DNA from: Flabesymbios commensalis
Lineage: Eukaryota; Annelida; Polychaeta; Terebellida; Flabelligeridae
Assembly: GCA_964017125.1 (NCBI GenBank)
Contig: OZ024908.1
Location: forward strand, 60,457,521 to 60,521,520
DNA length: 64,000 nt
Direction: 5' to 3'
Shown: positions 1-11,749 of the stretch, piece after piece
Numbering within the stretch: position 1 is the first letter of the stretch
Layout: each line of letters starts with the position of its first letter
Translations under genes and position numbers: made by a program
Notes under the pieces: generated by a model
The model's input: only the letters and a program-made list of their open reading frames with translations
What the model was told of the DNA's origin: nothing
Database searches by the model: none

Positions 1-1560
1 TCAGAAAGTGATGGCAGTTAAAGGTTATGCACGTTCAATGAGAACGCATAAACTCACACTGCAAGCTCTTTGACAAATATTGCTTCCACGACTGAATGAT
101 CACCTGTATAGTGTTCACGAAGAGATAAGAACAGAGCTAGCTCCCATTTGAACTCCCTTTGACACTGACGACATTGCGCAGAAAGTCCGTGCAATCAATC
201 AGGAGAAAGATGATAATTATGATGATGACTACACACACAATGAGCCACCACAGGTCAGTGGACACAGGGTGACAGAGATGAAGGCAGACTAGTAGCCTAC
301 TTGAGCAGCACGGAGTGTTTCATAACAAATCACAAACCCCGCAGAATATGATGAACAAGGATGTTGTCATTGCTACCACCCAGGAATCGCTGCTTAGTAC
401 AGAGAGTGAAAACAGTATTAGAGCCCTCAATCGTATGAATAAGGCAGCAACACTTGCTTCGCTTTACACAATTCTTATTGTGCAAGACGTCCAAGGCCAG
501 CAAAACACTATTAAGGTGGACAGAAACATATTGCTTATTTTACATAAGGCTTATGACTGCTTTTAGGGTATCGCATGAGGTCAATCTTAAAACCAGGGGC
601 ATCCTGCATTCAGCAAACAAGTTTGTGTTAGCCGGCGTATTGATACAGGATGTAACAACACCAACAACTGTTTCCCTTGATGGACCAAGCTGTCTATCGA
701 TTGATTCTCAAGCGCTGTTGAAGGCTCTTACCAAACCCCCAAATACCAAAACTTTTGAAGGCTATGTAAGAACATTTGCCTATACTGTGTACAAGATGGG
801 GGCCACCATTATTGGGATTGATGTAACATGTGATTGTCATAGAAGCGAGTCCATCAAATAAGGAAGAAGAACGAAACGTAAGAAAGGTCATCGACCAGTC
901 AGACGATAGATTGAAAATGAAATGGTCCCTCTTCCGTCTGATTGATCTAATTTCATAGCACTTGAAGACAATAAGAAAGACATCGCTTTCTGCTACAAAC
1001 TTCCTTATTGAGCACAGCCCAGCAGACAAAGTAATTGTGGTTGCTGGTGGATCCGTTGAAGCGACTACTGTCAAGTGGTCTGACCCAACTTTGTCAAGAC
1101 TTGAAGCTGACCACGAGGAAGCGGACAGTCACACCTAATATTGTATTGTATTCATGCTCTCATGGAATCAATGGTGGTGTCAGTACGTGATACATATGTC
1201 CTTGTCCTACTGCAAATAGGATGATTATCTTATTAATTAAAGCAGGAACATCTAAACATCCTAGATATATACCAGTGCATGAAATTTTGATAAAAATACC
1301 ATTCGATACAATTTGCTGGTCACAATAGGAAAACAACATGTGTTTCACTAACAGCACAACTATTTGATTGATTTTGTATAGGGCAAATATACGGAAGGTA
1401 CAGCTAAATCTGTACCATATATGGAGTTCTTGATGGAAATATGTGTGATGAAGTCAGAGTGAAGCTGTTCAGTATGGGACAAGCACAGGAGAAACTACTG
1501 CGAACATCAGATGCAGCACAGTTACACATCAGGTGGCCCATTACCAATCAAGAGTGTGAA
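1..1560 (+). pseudogene. Decayed member of an uncharacterised EADT/DTD (PIN-like?) multi-copy family, copy 1
   Basis: Coding similarity runs through several frames, so the gene is dead. In order I see GYARSMRTHKLT (about 25-60), SIDSQALLKALTKPPNTKTF (about 690-755), KGHRPVRR (about 880), VIVVAGG (about 1030), LEADHEEADSHT (1099-1134), VSVRDTYVLVLL (1179-1212), KAGTSKHPRYIPVHEI (1240-1287) and VRVKLFSMGQAQEKLLRTSD (about 1455-1515). I recognise this order from long predicted proteins that recur in many marine invertebrate genomes; no function is established that I know of. The clustered acidic residues (HEEADT and DTDVLVL) resemble a PIN/FEN-type metal site, which is inference. The 5' part lies outside the window. 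Frame changes occur at least between the 454-861 frame, the 1020-1135 frame and the 1140-1215 frame, and stops are frequent. Copy 2 of the family is at 11750-13430, and C-terminal fragments are at 31978, 36740 and 41502. Confidence 0.65.
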
Positions 1561-2886
1561 ACCAAGCAAATTTCTCATCTCCAATTCTTTCAGTGGTAAC
1601 CGCTATGGCGTGGAAACGCACGGATAGTCATTTAGTGCCACACTTGCTGTCTCTCCCACCTATCACAAGAGCATGCTCCGAAATCAAGTCACGTGGTTTT
1701 ACCAAGGGGTGCTTGAGCTGTAAAACCGAAAAGTCAATTGAACTCACTTATATTGAGGGAACACTTTGATGGAAATCGTCCATGGCAGTTTCGTTCAACA
1801 AAAAAATTGAACGAAATTGTCATGTCCGATTTCGATTAAACTATTTAAATTTAGGCAACAGGTTCCCTAAAATAATTGCGTTCAATTGCCTTTTCCGGGT
1901 TAGCAGAAATATGACATGTATATAGAAGGATGAATGCTGAAATATCACACAGGACAGTTATTAAGTTAAACATGCACAAATAAGTTATAGGCCTACTGCG
2001 TATTACTATACACTTGTATATAACATATTATGGGATGTTTTTCCTTCCGGGATCGTGGATAATTTGTATAGCTATTATGAGATTTATGGATACGCACACG
2101 CTTTTCTAGTGGTTAACCTCATGTTTGTATTCTTTATGAAAATTACTAACCAATTTAGTTCAAATACGACCCCTGTGTTGATTTGCTTACATTTTATCAA
2201 ATAAGTAATGGCATCACAGGATTCCTTGTCTCAGACATTGTCCTGACTCGCAGTACTTCCACAAACTACACTAACCCTCGCAGTAGCATACAGTAGGATT
2301 TACATCAGTAATTTTGTTTCTCTATATTTGAGTTATTGAATTAGGCTATTGATTTTGTTATACAATTAAAGTGTTTTAAACTCACGGATGTTACTAGTGT
2401 GTCTTTTATCAAATATATATTTAATTGTTTGAAATATTTTCTTTTTTATATTACCGTATTTAATAAAAACGAGCCAATCTAGTGCACATATGGTTCCTCT
2501 GTTAATTTGATCACAATTTATCAACTAAGTAATGGTATCAATGGATTCCTTGTGTCCAATAATGTATTAATACATGTTTTATTTGTGTTTTTATCATCGT
2601 TGGTTCCAAAGATATGACAATTAATAGATTTTAGCTGTTTCGGTGGCGGCCATTTTGGAATTTACCATTACAGGATAAATCGTTAAAAATCCAGCCTGGC
2701 AAACACCATATTTGGATTTAGGACATATTAATACATCTAGAAAACATGTTTGCCAGCCGTAAACACAAAATGCCTCCATGACTTTTTATAAGCACATTTC
2801 TTCAGATTCTGCCTAGTCTAAAGCAAGCTGATTTGCATACATCTTCAGCATTGATGATTGAGGATGATTACTAATGCAGACACCAA
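1561..2886. other. AT-rich stretch without a recognisable gene
   Basis: No frame longer than about 60 codons looks coding. It holds a diverged direct repeat (separate entry) and a GGCGGCCATTTTGGAATTT word near 2645 of the kind found beside the other repeats in this window. Confidence 0.6.
2158..2555. repeat. Diverged direct repeat, two copies ~325 bp apart
   Basis: The segment at about 2158-2230 (cctgtgttgatttgcttaca, ending near ggattccttgt) recurs at about 2482-2555 (cctctgttaatttgatcaca, ending ggattccttgt). Both contain a taagtaatgg core. The two copies differ at many positions, so the duplication is old. Confidence 0.6.
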
Positions 2887-2960
2887 TTAGGCCATGGGCT
2901 AGTACCACCCACCATGCACCCCCTCCCCCCCCCCCTCACATTTTACCCACACCAACTTCA

Positions 2961-5045
2961 AACCTTGATATGTCTAAAACATGAAATGAGATGTTAACAT
3001 AAAAAAAAATAGGGATGAACTTTATATTTTGACCCCTTATAGGGGGGTACCCCCAAACCCGTCTGAAATTAGGGGTTAGGGCTACGCAAACGTTTGTTGG
3101 AGCTAGTCTTGTTTAGAAATCTACACATGCAATATAACATATAACAGATAATTAAATTCCCGTTCTTATGATATATCACACATTGCTATACATTGAGTAG
3201 TTGTCTCTTCACATATGCTCAAGCATGATATTTTATTATAAAATAATCAAAATAAACACCAAAACAAACGATTCAACAAGGTGAAAAAAAAACGTCTTAA
3301 AAAATGAAGTTATTAGACATATCCATATCTGGCCTATATTTTCTAAACACAGGTATGCTTAAAAATGAGTGCTATTTATATTTAGAAATGTCCTAGATTT
3401 TTTATAATGAAAACATATTGAAGCCTTACTTGAAAATATTTGTATTTAGCATGGGCTGATATCTAAAACATGTTTTTTTTTCTCGGAATTTTTGTGTATA
3501 AATTTTTATCCACTTGTTTTTACATAATTTGTGTGTGCTGTATTCGAATCTGTCGGATAATATTCTATATTTGGTGACCTTCACCTTCAAATTAGCAAAA
3601 ACACAAAATGGCTGCCAAAATGTATTTTCTATGTTTTTTTGCGCTCGATAAAGCACAATTGATGATTTCTGCAAGATTTTTATTATATATTTTTCTTCTA
3701 GCGTCTTTGCAAAGAGATAATCTTTATTTGACCTTTAAATACAAGATATCCGTCGTTTTTTATATATTTACTGTTACTATAAGTATACCGCTAAAAATGT
3801 TGACGATAGTATGATTTATTTCTGTTAACATACATGTAGCTACTGACAAGTAAATTTAAATTAAAAAATCAAAAATGGCGGCGAAATTCACCTTTATATG
3901 AACCAGAAACAAAATGACTATCAAAATGTAAATTAAACACCTTTATTTTATTTTTGGCAGGAAATTACTAAAAAAAAATTATTTTGTGTGAATTGGGGGC
4001 CGAAAAAAACATTTCTGGTGTTTTTTGTTCATCGTCTGACCTCTAGTTTATCGTAAGATCCAAGATGGACGCCATTTTACATATTTACTATAAAAATAAT
4101 GACGTTAGTTTAAATACTAAGCAAATCGAAGCATGTTATAATATACTGTGATTAAATACAGTTTCGAATGCCTTGCAACCTTATCTGCCGTATTACGTAG
4201 TGTATTTTAGTTTTCCATTAAACAAATGTTGTTTATGACATTATAGTTCACATGCATAAAAACACCTTTTATGTGTGTGTTGGCGGTAAACATTTTGAAG
4301 TTGAAGGTCAAACAAAGGTCATTTTGATCGAAAAACATGAGATATAAATTTATCAAGTCTAAATCATGCAGAAACCAGAGATCGTGCAATAATTTCTAAC
4401 AAAAATATAAGACAGATGTGGTTTTGGCGGCAATTTTTTTCTTTTGCTTATTTGAAGGTGAATGACACCGAGGATAGAATGTTAACCGACATATTTGAAT
4501 TCACCACACCCAAATTATGTAAAAACAAGCGCAAACAATAATTAGCACTCAAATGTTGAGCAAAATACACACATTTTCATAAAAAAGGCTGCAATATTAT
4601 CTCATTTAAAATTATATGTGTCATGTACAAATCTAAATGACACTCAGTTTTAAGCAAATACACATCTGGGTTCAGAAAACATAAGTTAAATATAGATATG
4701 GCCAATATTTATGTTTTATTAAGTCGTTTCCATTGACCATGGTAAAAAGCTTGTTTTGTTGTCGATTTAGATTATTTTGTAATAAAAAAACATGTTTCAA
4801 CGTATTTGTAGAAAAAACCTTTAATCCACTGCATCATGCAATACATCATTAAAACGGGAATTTAATTACCTTTTATATGGTATATTGCATAAAAACAAGA
4901 ATAGCTACGACAGACGTTTGCGTAGCCCTACCCCCTAATTTTAGACGGGTTTGGGGGTATCCCCCTATAAGGGGTCAAAATATAAAGTTCATCCTCATTT
5001 TTTTGATGTTAACATCTCATTTTATGTTTTAGACATATCAAGGTT
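2961..5045. repeat. 2.1-kb imperfect palindrome (inverted arms ~1 kb each)
   Basis: The outer ~200 bp of the arms match at about 85%: 2961-3170 (aaccttgatatgtctaaaac ... attaaattcccgtt) pairs with 4850-5045. Similarity continues inward. 3515-3600 (ttgtttttacataatttg, gtcgg, ttcaccttcaaat) pairs with 4445-4540, and a weaker match joins 3290-3345 to 4680-4730. The centre is near 4000. The arms hold no coding frame. A transcript from either strand would fold into a very long hairpin. The AAAATGGC(G/T)GCC word lies at mirrored positions in both arms. Confidence 0.75.
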
Positions 5046-5046
5046 T

Positions 5047-8000
5047 AACGTCTCACCACACATAATACCCGTCCCATAGACTTACATGTATCATGACCCA
5101 TACACTCAAACCTCCCAGCACTCTTTAAGTGGAAAATGTAAATAAACCTATGTATTTTTTTAACCAGCATTTTCAATATCAAAAATAAAAAAGGGTGTGA
5201 AAGGGATATATTTTTTTCTATTTGAGCCCATAATAACCTCTTGCCCCACTCTCCCCTGAGCGACCTTCAAAAAAATTGACCTTGTTTTTTAGAAGAGCCT
5301 TGTTACAGTCAGCGCAAGGACTTCCTGCTGGATCTATCTTTCATCATTTCGATGCTTTTGCTACACCGAATCATCACAGAATCGATTCAAATTGGTAGCA
5401 AAATGGTATATCTGTGATATTTACCATCGAGGCTGCTGCAAAGAGCCACATTTTTTTAAAAAGAAACTAACTTTCTTCTTCCTAAACTTTATAATGATAT
5501 GCGCGAATGAATTTGTGTGGTGATACCTTAAGGGGAAAAAAAATTATGGCATATTTTTTTTTCGAGTGATCTATAAAATACATTCTATTCTGAGCTCAAA
5601 AATGAAAACCTTGTCCGATTCCCATGAATAGAAGGCAAACAAACACAATTTAAAAATCCGCTGTTTTTCACTAGATCTTGAGAAATGACCCGTTTTTCTG
5701 TAGTACAACATCATTTTTCATTTTCAGGAAGCATCTGTATGGGATTGTCGTTTTTTACAGAGATTCATCTTGAATTTAGGCCATAAATGAGTTTAGTTGT
5801 TCAGAATAATGATGTTCGGACATAAAACAACCAAGAAAAAAGTTTTACCATCGAGGCTGCTGCAAAGAGCCACATTTTATAAAAATAGACTAACTTTATT
5901 ATTCCTAAACTTTATAATAATATGCGCGAATGAATTTGTGTGGTGAGACCTTAAGGGAAAAAAACATTTTTATGGCATATTTTTTTTCGAGTAATCTATA
6001 AAATACATTCTATTCTGAACTCAAAAAAGAAAACCTTGTTCAATTCCCATGAATAGAAGGCAGACAAACACAAATTGAAAATCCGCTGTTTTTTACTAGA
6101 TCTTGAGAAATGACCCGTTTTTCTGTAGTACACCATCATTTTTCATTTTCAGGAAGCATCTGTATCGGATTGTCGTTTTTTTACAGAGATTCATCCTGAA
6201 TTTAGGCCATAAATGAGTTTAGATGTTCAGAATAATGCTGTTCGGACATAAAACACACAAGAAAAAAGTTTTAAATACCAAATGACAAGAAAGTCAATGC
6301 GGGGACGTAGCTGAAACAAGTTGAACTTACAACCGTTTCAGTGCTATGGGGACGAATGCTTGATATATGGCCCATAATTGAACATTCTGAAGTCAGTTTC
6401 GTTAATTTCACTAGAAAACATGTTTATATGATATACTTTCGCTAAAATGGCTGCCTGGTGATAATAAATGAGCAAAATAAATGGTCTAGTAGCAGGAACA
6501 CATCCCATAGGCTCGAAAATGTGCTTTCTGGAACTACGGCCTTAACGTCTAACCACACATAATACCCGTCCCATAGACTTACATGTATTATGACCCATAC
6601 ACTCAGACCTCCCAGCACTCTTTAAGTGGACACATGTAAATAAACCAATGTATTTTTTAACCATCATACCGTCCTCTTTCAATATCAAAAATAAAAAAGG
6701 GGTGTGAAAGGGATATATTTTTTTATTTGAGCCCATAATAACCTTTTGCCCCACTTTCCCCTGAGCGACCTTCAAAAAAATTGACCTTGTTTTTTTAGAA
6801 GAGCCTTGTTACAGTCAGCGCGAGGACTTCCTGTTGGATCTATCTTTCATCATTTCGATGCTTTTGCTACAAAAAATCATCACAGAATCGATTCAAATTG
6901 TTAACAAAATGATATATCTGTAATATTTACTATCGAGGCTGCTGCAAAGAGCCACATTTTTTAAAAAGAGACTAACTTTCTTATGTTAAACTTTATAATG
7001 ATATGCGCGAATGAATTTGTGTGGTGAGACCTTAACGGAAAAAAACATTTTTATGGCATATTTTTTTCCGAGTGATCTATAAAATACATTCTATTCTGAG
7101 CTCAAAAATGAAAACCGTGTCCGATTCCCATGAATAGAAGGCAAACAAACACAATTTAAAAATCCGCTGTTTTTTACTAGATCTTGAGAAATGACCCGTT
7201 TTTCTGTGGTACAACATCATTTTTCATTTTCAGGAAGCATCTGTATGGGATTGTCGTTTTTTACAGAGATTCATCTTGAATTTAGGCCATAAATGAGTTT
7301 AGTTGTTCAGAATAATGATGTTCGGCCATAAAACACCCAAGAAAAAAAGTTATAAATACCAAAGGACAAGAAAGGCAATGCGGGGACGTAGCTGAACCAA
7401 GTTGAACTTACAACCGTTTCAGTGCTATATGGACGAATGCTTGATTATGGCCCATAATTGAACATTCTGAAGTCAGTCTCGGTAATTTCACTAGGAAACA
7501 TGTTTATATGATATTTTTCGCTGAAATGGCTGCCTGGTGATAATAAATGAGCAAAATGAATGGTCTAGTAGCAAAAACACATCCCATAGGCTCGAAAATG
7601 GGCTTTGTGAAACTACGGCCTTAACGTCTCTCCACACATAATACCCGTCCCATAGACTTACATGTATCATGACCCATACACTCAAACCTCCCAGCACTCT
7701 TTAAGTGGAAAAATGTAAATAAACCTAGGTATTTTTTTAACCATCATACTGTCCTCTTTCAATATCAGAAATAAAAAAAGGGTGTGAAGGGATACATTTT
7801 TTTTATTTGAGCCCATAATAACATCTTGCCCCACTCTCCTCTGAGCGACCTTCAAAACAATTGACCTTGTTTTTTAGAAGAGCCATGTTACAGTCAGCGC
7901 AAGGACTTCCTGTTGGATCTATCGTTCATCATTTCGATGCTTTTGCTACACCAAATCATCACAGAATCGATTCAAATTGGTATCAAAATGATATATCTGT

Positions 8001-8085
8001 AATATTTACCATCGAGGCTGCTGCAAAGAGCAACATTTTTTAAAAAGAGACCAATTTTATTATTCTTAAACTTTATAATGATATG
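5047..8085. repeat. Tandem array of ~1.08-kb units with an internal 424-bp duplication
   Basis: Units start with aacgtct(c/a)(a/t)ccacacata at 5047, 6544 and 7623. The second unit is 1079 bp. The first is 1497 bp because a 424-bp block starting accatcgaggctgctgcaaa (5423) is repeated at 5847; removing it restores a period near 1073. The third unit is cut off by the right TIR of the enclosing element. Units are about 90% identical. Short frames here recur with the units and are not evidence of genes. Confidence 0.85.
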
Positions 8086-8345
8086 CGGGGGGGGGGGGGG
8101 TTGGGGGTGCATGATGGGTGGTTCTAGCCCATGGCCTAAATGTCTTGAAATACGAAAAGCATCTGCACATTAACCTGATGTGTCACTAATCAAGTCAAAT
8201 ACTCATTGCCCGATCTGTCAAGCATTAATACATGAAACACACAAAACCAAGAAATAATCATGCGGAAAGCAGCAAGTATAAGCCCACTCGATAAAATAAT
8301 AAATATCAAACTAAGAATGAAGACAAAATGAATTGATTGACTGAC

Positions 8346-8530
8346 ATACCGACCGACCGACCGACCGACCGACCGACCGACCGACTGAATGACTGAATGA
8401 CTGAATGACTGATTACATTTATACATTTAATTATTTATATGCCTACATTTAAACATTTAACCACTTACATTTGTATAATCAATGCATTTATACATTGAAT
8501 TTTATACATTTATACATTTATACATTTATG
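8346..8530. repeat. Simple repeats: (GACC)n, (TGAATGAC)n, ATTTATAC-like
   Basis: About nine GACC units (8348-8385) are followed by several TGAATGAC units (to about 8412), then a degenerate acatttat series to about 8530. Microsatellite only. Confidence 0.9.
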
Positions 8531-8684
8531 TCAGTTACAGTAATTAGTATAAAATAGTTACTGTAATGTCTAATTGGAAGAAAAACAATTATTGTCAGTC
8601 AATATAGTGGCACATTTCATTGGGATCGAGACGCCAGGTCTTGGGAGTTGTTTTTGTTTAGTCTGCTTTTTCTGCAGTGCTCAT

Positions 8685-8791
8685 CCAGCAAACAGGAGAC
8701 GTTGAGCCAGTGTTGGCATGGTGTTGGCCCAGCGTCGTAGACGGTGGGCCAGCACCATTCCAACACTGGCTCAACGTCTCGTGTTTGCTGG
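8685..8791. mobile_element. Short hairpin element, CAGCAAACA family, copy 1
   Basis: The ends are CCAGCAAACAGGAGACGTTG and the inverse CAACGTCTCGTGTTTGCTGG. The arms include GAGCCAGTGTTGG and its complement CCAACACTGGCTC. The centre holds GCGTCGTAGACGG. At ~107 bp it folds end to end, with no coding capacity. Other copies are at 9718, 17056, 44531 and 61683. This looks like a small MITE or foldback family, and no target duplication could be fixed. Confidence 0.8.
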
Positions 8792-9717
8792 TACTTATCC
8801 TGCCCCTGATCAATCATTGCCACAAGCACACATGCATTATTCTCACGCTCAGCTCACACATAATATTGAATGAAAGCGAGCGATATTTTATTTTACTCTG
8901 GCCCACTTTTGACTTGACACAGTCATTGTCTTTCCTAGTCACTAATATAAGATGTAAAGATTGACTAACATTAATTTTAAAGTATACTTTCTCACTCTGA
9001 GGCATTTTTCTCTTTCCCAACCAATTGCACAAGAGTATATTGCAATTTTTGACATTACATAGCATATTTTAGCAATTTCCCAAGTTGTACGCAATTTAAC
9101 AATGTGTATCTTCAATAACAAAATACATACGATTTTTTCAATCAACCAAATTTCAAAGTCACGGCTTGTCAATAATACACTTATTAGCTGGATTAATAAA
9201 GACGACATGATTAAAAAAACATCGGAAATTTAAAAACAATATACCCATTCACAACTCTAATGCAAAACAAACACAGCGCTAGCGATACAGATATTTTAAT
9301 GTATTCAACAAACATCATAAAAAAATTGCTAACAGCTCATTTTCGTACGCACGCGTCTTTCGTGAAAATGAGGCGAATCAGAGCGGAAATGTCCACGAAG
9401 GAATCTTCAGCGACGCGCTTAGTGGGCATTAGCGGTAAACACGTTCACGCAGAGCGGCACGCCAATATGATGTGGTCAGGCGTAAAATCAGCTGCCTCTC
9501 GCAGCGTGACGCGCGGCGTGACGCACGCGTGGCATCACGCAGCGCGGACCAGTTCAGGCGGAAAACGAGGATAAGATTGCTGAACACTCACCGACCTGAT
9601 ATCGCCGACAATTTTTATGACCCCGGCCCCCTCAACATCATCTCGCATAACGTCAGCGCAATGAAATGCATCCCCCATAAGCTGGCGGCAAAAATCACTG
9701 CAAGGAGGGGATCAGTA
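8792..9717. other. No recognisable gene; contains a CpG-dense patch
   Basis: 8800-9330 is AT-rich with no credible frame. 9340-9560 is unusually rich in CpG and acgcg/gcgtgacgc words for this neighbourhood. The frames crossing it match no protein I know, and I do not call them genes. Confidence 0.5.
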
Positions 9718-9825
9718 CCGAGTTAACAGAGGCGTTGACCCAGTGTTGGTTCACTGCTGTTCCAGCGTCTACGACGCCGGACCAGCATTAAAATAACACT
9801 GGGTCAATGTTTTGTCTCTGCTGGG
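9718..9825. mobile_element. Short hairpin element, CAGCAAACA family, copy 2
   Basis: The right end, GTCTCTGCTGGG, and the inner arm pair GACCCAGTGTTGG / ACACTGGGTC match copy 1 in layout, as does the central GCGTCTACGACGCCGG. The left end is eroded. Confidence 0.7.
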
Positions 9826-10459
9826 ATAACATGTGGAATAACATCGCTGCGTGTCTTCATTAGATACACGCAAACTATATATCTGGCATTTTATCTCAAG
9901 AAAGGTAGCAGAAATTTTGAACTCATAATTATTATGGGCATAATGGCGAAGCTGAGAGACTCTGCTCCAATAGTCAAATACAGTCTGGCTAAAGCCTCAG
10001 TCACAAAGGTATGTACGGTCAATGAGCTCGTACAATCTTCTGGCGCTCGTGAACATTCGTGAGGCGTCACATAGTTCGTGAAGTTTGACCTGCCCATGTT
10101 GTACATGTACACGTGTACTATAAACGGGGGTGATCTAAACTCGTCTCGTAAACATTCGTGCGTCATTCATTCGAAAAACGACGTAAGAGCTATACAGCCA
10201 TTGTAGAGCCTCGAGTAAAATCCCATGATATTATCAAGTGTGTATCAAGCTTATCTTGCGAATTAAACGGCAACCATTAAACGGCAACCATGCTAACATA
10301 TAACGAAGTTGAAAGAAATTAAACGATATTGAAACACCCTATATAACTATGTACAAACTATGGTCACAGATTTTTCTGTGTCAAAGCCCATTAATGATGT
10401 TATCTAACCATTCATCCGGAGTTCTTGCAGCGTTGCAGGTAGCTCTTAGGGTGTTCCTA
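9826..10459. other. No recognisable gene
   Basis: Non-coding sequence with a short perfect tandem (attaaacggcaacc twice, about 10262-10290). Frames on either strand show no recognisable domain. Confidence 0.5.
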
Positions 10460-10850
10460 GGGCGACCTTACGTCAACTCTACTAGTGCAGTCATTATAGG
10501 GTTCAATACGAAAACAATTGGCACAGAATTTTTTTTAGTGGGAAACTGTCCTTGGGGTCACAATAATCACTAAAAAAAACTTGCACTCCCTAGAGTAGGA
10601 CTAACTTCAGAATTCAAAAAATCCAAAATGGCCACCAAAAAATAAAACCGTGACCAGTGATTTTTTTCAAATCGTCACTAAATATTTTTATAAGTTGACA
10701 AAGAGTCTTTTTGAGGTGCATACTGTCCCTTGGGACTCCAAGAATCAACATAAAAAAATTGCACCCCATTATAGAAGAAGTTAAATTCAGAATACAAAAA
10801 ATTCAAAATGGCCACCAAAAATCATAGCGAGAACATTGATTTTTTCAAAA
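10460..10850. repeat. Left inverted-repeat arm with two ~180-bp direct units
   Basis: Sequence around 10485-10640 (gtgcagtcattatag, then aataatcac, aacttgcactccc, aaaatggccaccaaaa) is repeated inverted at 13865-14080, and in direct orientation and more diverged at about 10690-10830. The inverted pair is about 70% identical and encloses the minisatellite and the family pseudogene on the minus strand. Confidence 0.6.
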
Positions 10851-11114
10851 TGTTCACTGAATTTAAGAATTTGATATAAATGATAAGTAATTAGATGCTA
10901 ACATAATTAATATAAATTCACCAAGTGATAACACATAGTAACATAAACATTTAAATAACCTAATTTGCACATTTGCAAAGACTGCACTGAATAACAGTCC
11001 GAGAAGGAGGATAAAGAGATCCAACGGGAAACAAAAGGATATATTGCCTTTCTTCCACCACCACCTTTCTGGGGAATTTAAGTGTGATCAGTTCGCCGCG
11101 CCTAGAGACGTAGA

Positions 11115-11540
11115 TTTAATCAGCCATTGTTGCACCTGAAAATACACACGAAAACTTTTGCAGCACTGGATGTTGGTGGTATAGTGCAATATTCGCTTCA
11201 TTTCGCAATGTTTTAATCAGCACTGGATGTTGGTGGTATAGTGCAATATTCACTTCATTTCGCAATGTTTTAATCAGCACTGGATCATGTTGGTGGTATA
11301 GTGCAATATTCACTTCATTTCGCAATGTTTTATTCAGCACTGGATGTTGGTGGGATAGTGCAATATTCACTTCATTTCGCAATGTTTTAATCAGCACTGG
11401 ATGTTGGTGGTATAGTGCAATATTCACTTCATTTCGCAATGATTTAATCAGCCATTGTTGCACCTGAAAATACACACGAAAACTTTTGCAGCACTGGATG
11501 TTGGTGGTATAGTGCAATATTCACTTCATTTCACAATGTT
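11115..11540. repeat. Minisatellite, ~57-bp unit, about six copies
   Basis: The unit cagcactggatgttggtggt ... cacttcatttcgcaatg starts at about 11161, 11218, 11275, 11336, 11393 and 11491. A longer 5' segment (gccattgttgcacctgaaaa ... acttttg) occurs at 11122 and again at 11451, so a block of the array was itself duplicated. The long minus-strand frame here is just the repeat read through. Confidence 0.9.
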
Positions 11541-11749
11541 AGTTTTGCTGCATTTCTGAATTTGTCAAAACAGTGATCATCTAGTGAGCCTAATATTTCT
11601 GTTGCTCCATAAGCGCGAGGATACATTTGTCACCGTTTAAAGCTATTTTCTCAGTACTGGCCACAGAGTCATAAAAAGTATCCACAGTGCTGATGTAGTA
11701 TCCGAGCCACTAACTGCGTACAAAAACGAAATATATTTTTTAGCAGCTC

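Larger units (their letters stand above)
2887..8139. mobile_element. 5.25-kb non-autonomous element or composite bounded by ~50-bp TIRs
   Basis: The left end (2887-2937) reads ttaggccatgggctagtacc, then accaccatgcacccc and a C-tract. The right end (8087-8139) is its reverse complement: a G-tract, then gtgcatgatgggtggttcta and gcccatggcctaa. The match is about 90% over ~50 bp. AAT sits immediately outside both ends, which is too short to be a firm target duplication. No transposase-like frame is present. The interior is a 2.1-kb imperfect palindrome (2961-5045) followed by tandem ~1.08-kb units (5047-8085). It could be one foldback-type non-autonomous element, or an older TIR element filled by later repeats. 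Confidence 0.6.

Noticed and set aside
9260-9574. 104-codon frame in the CpG-dense patch as a gene
   Set aside because: Low AT content lengthens frames by chance. The sequence is arginine/alanine-rich without a recognisable domain.
11116-11517. 133-codon repetitive minus frame (NEVNIALYHQHPVL units)
   Set aside because: Translation of the 57-bp minisatellite, whose period is a multiple of three in most units. No start context or family match.
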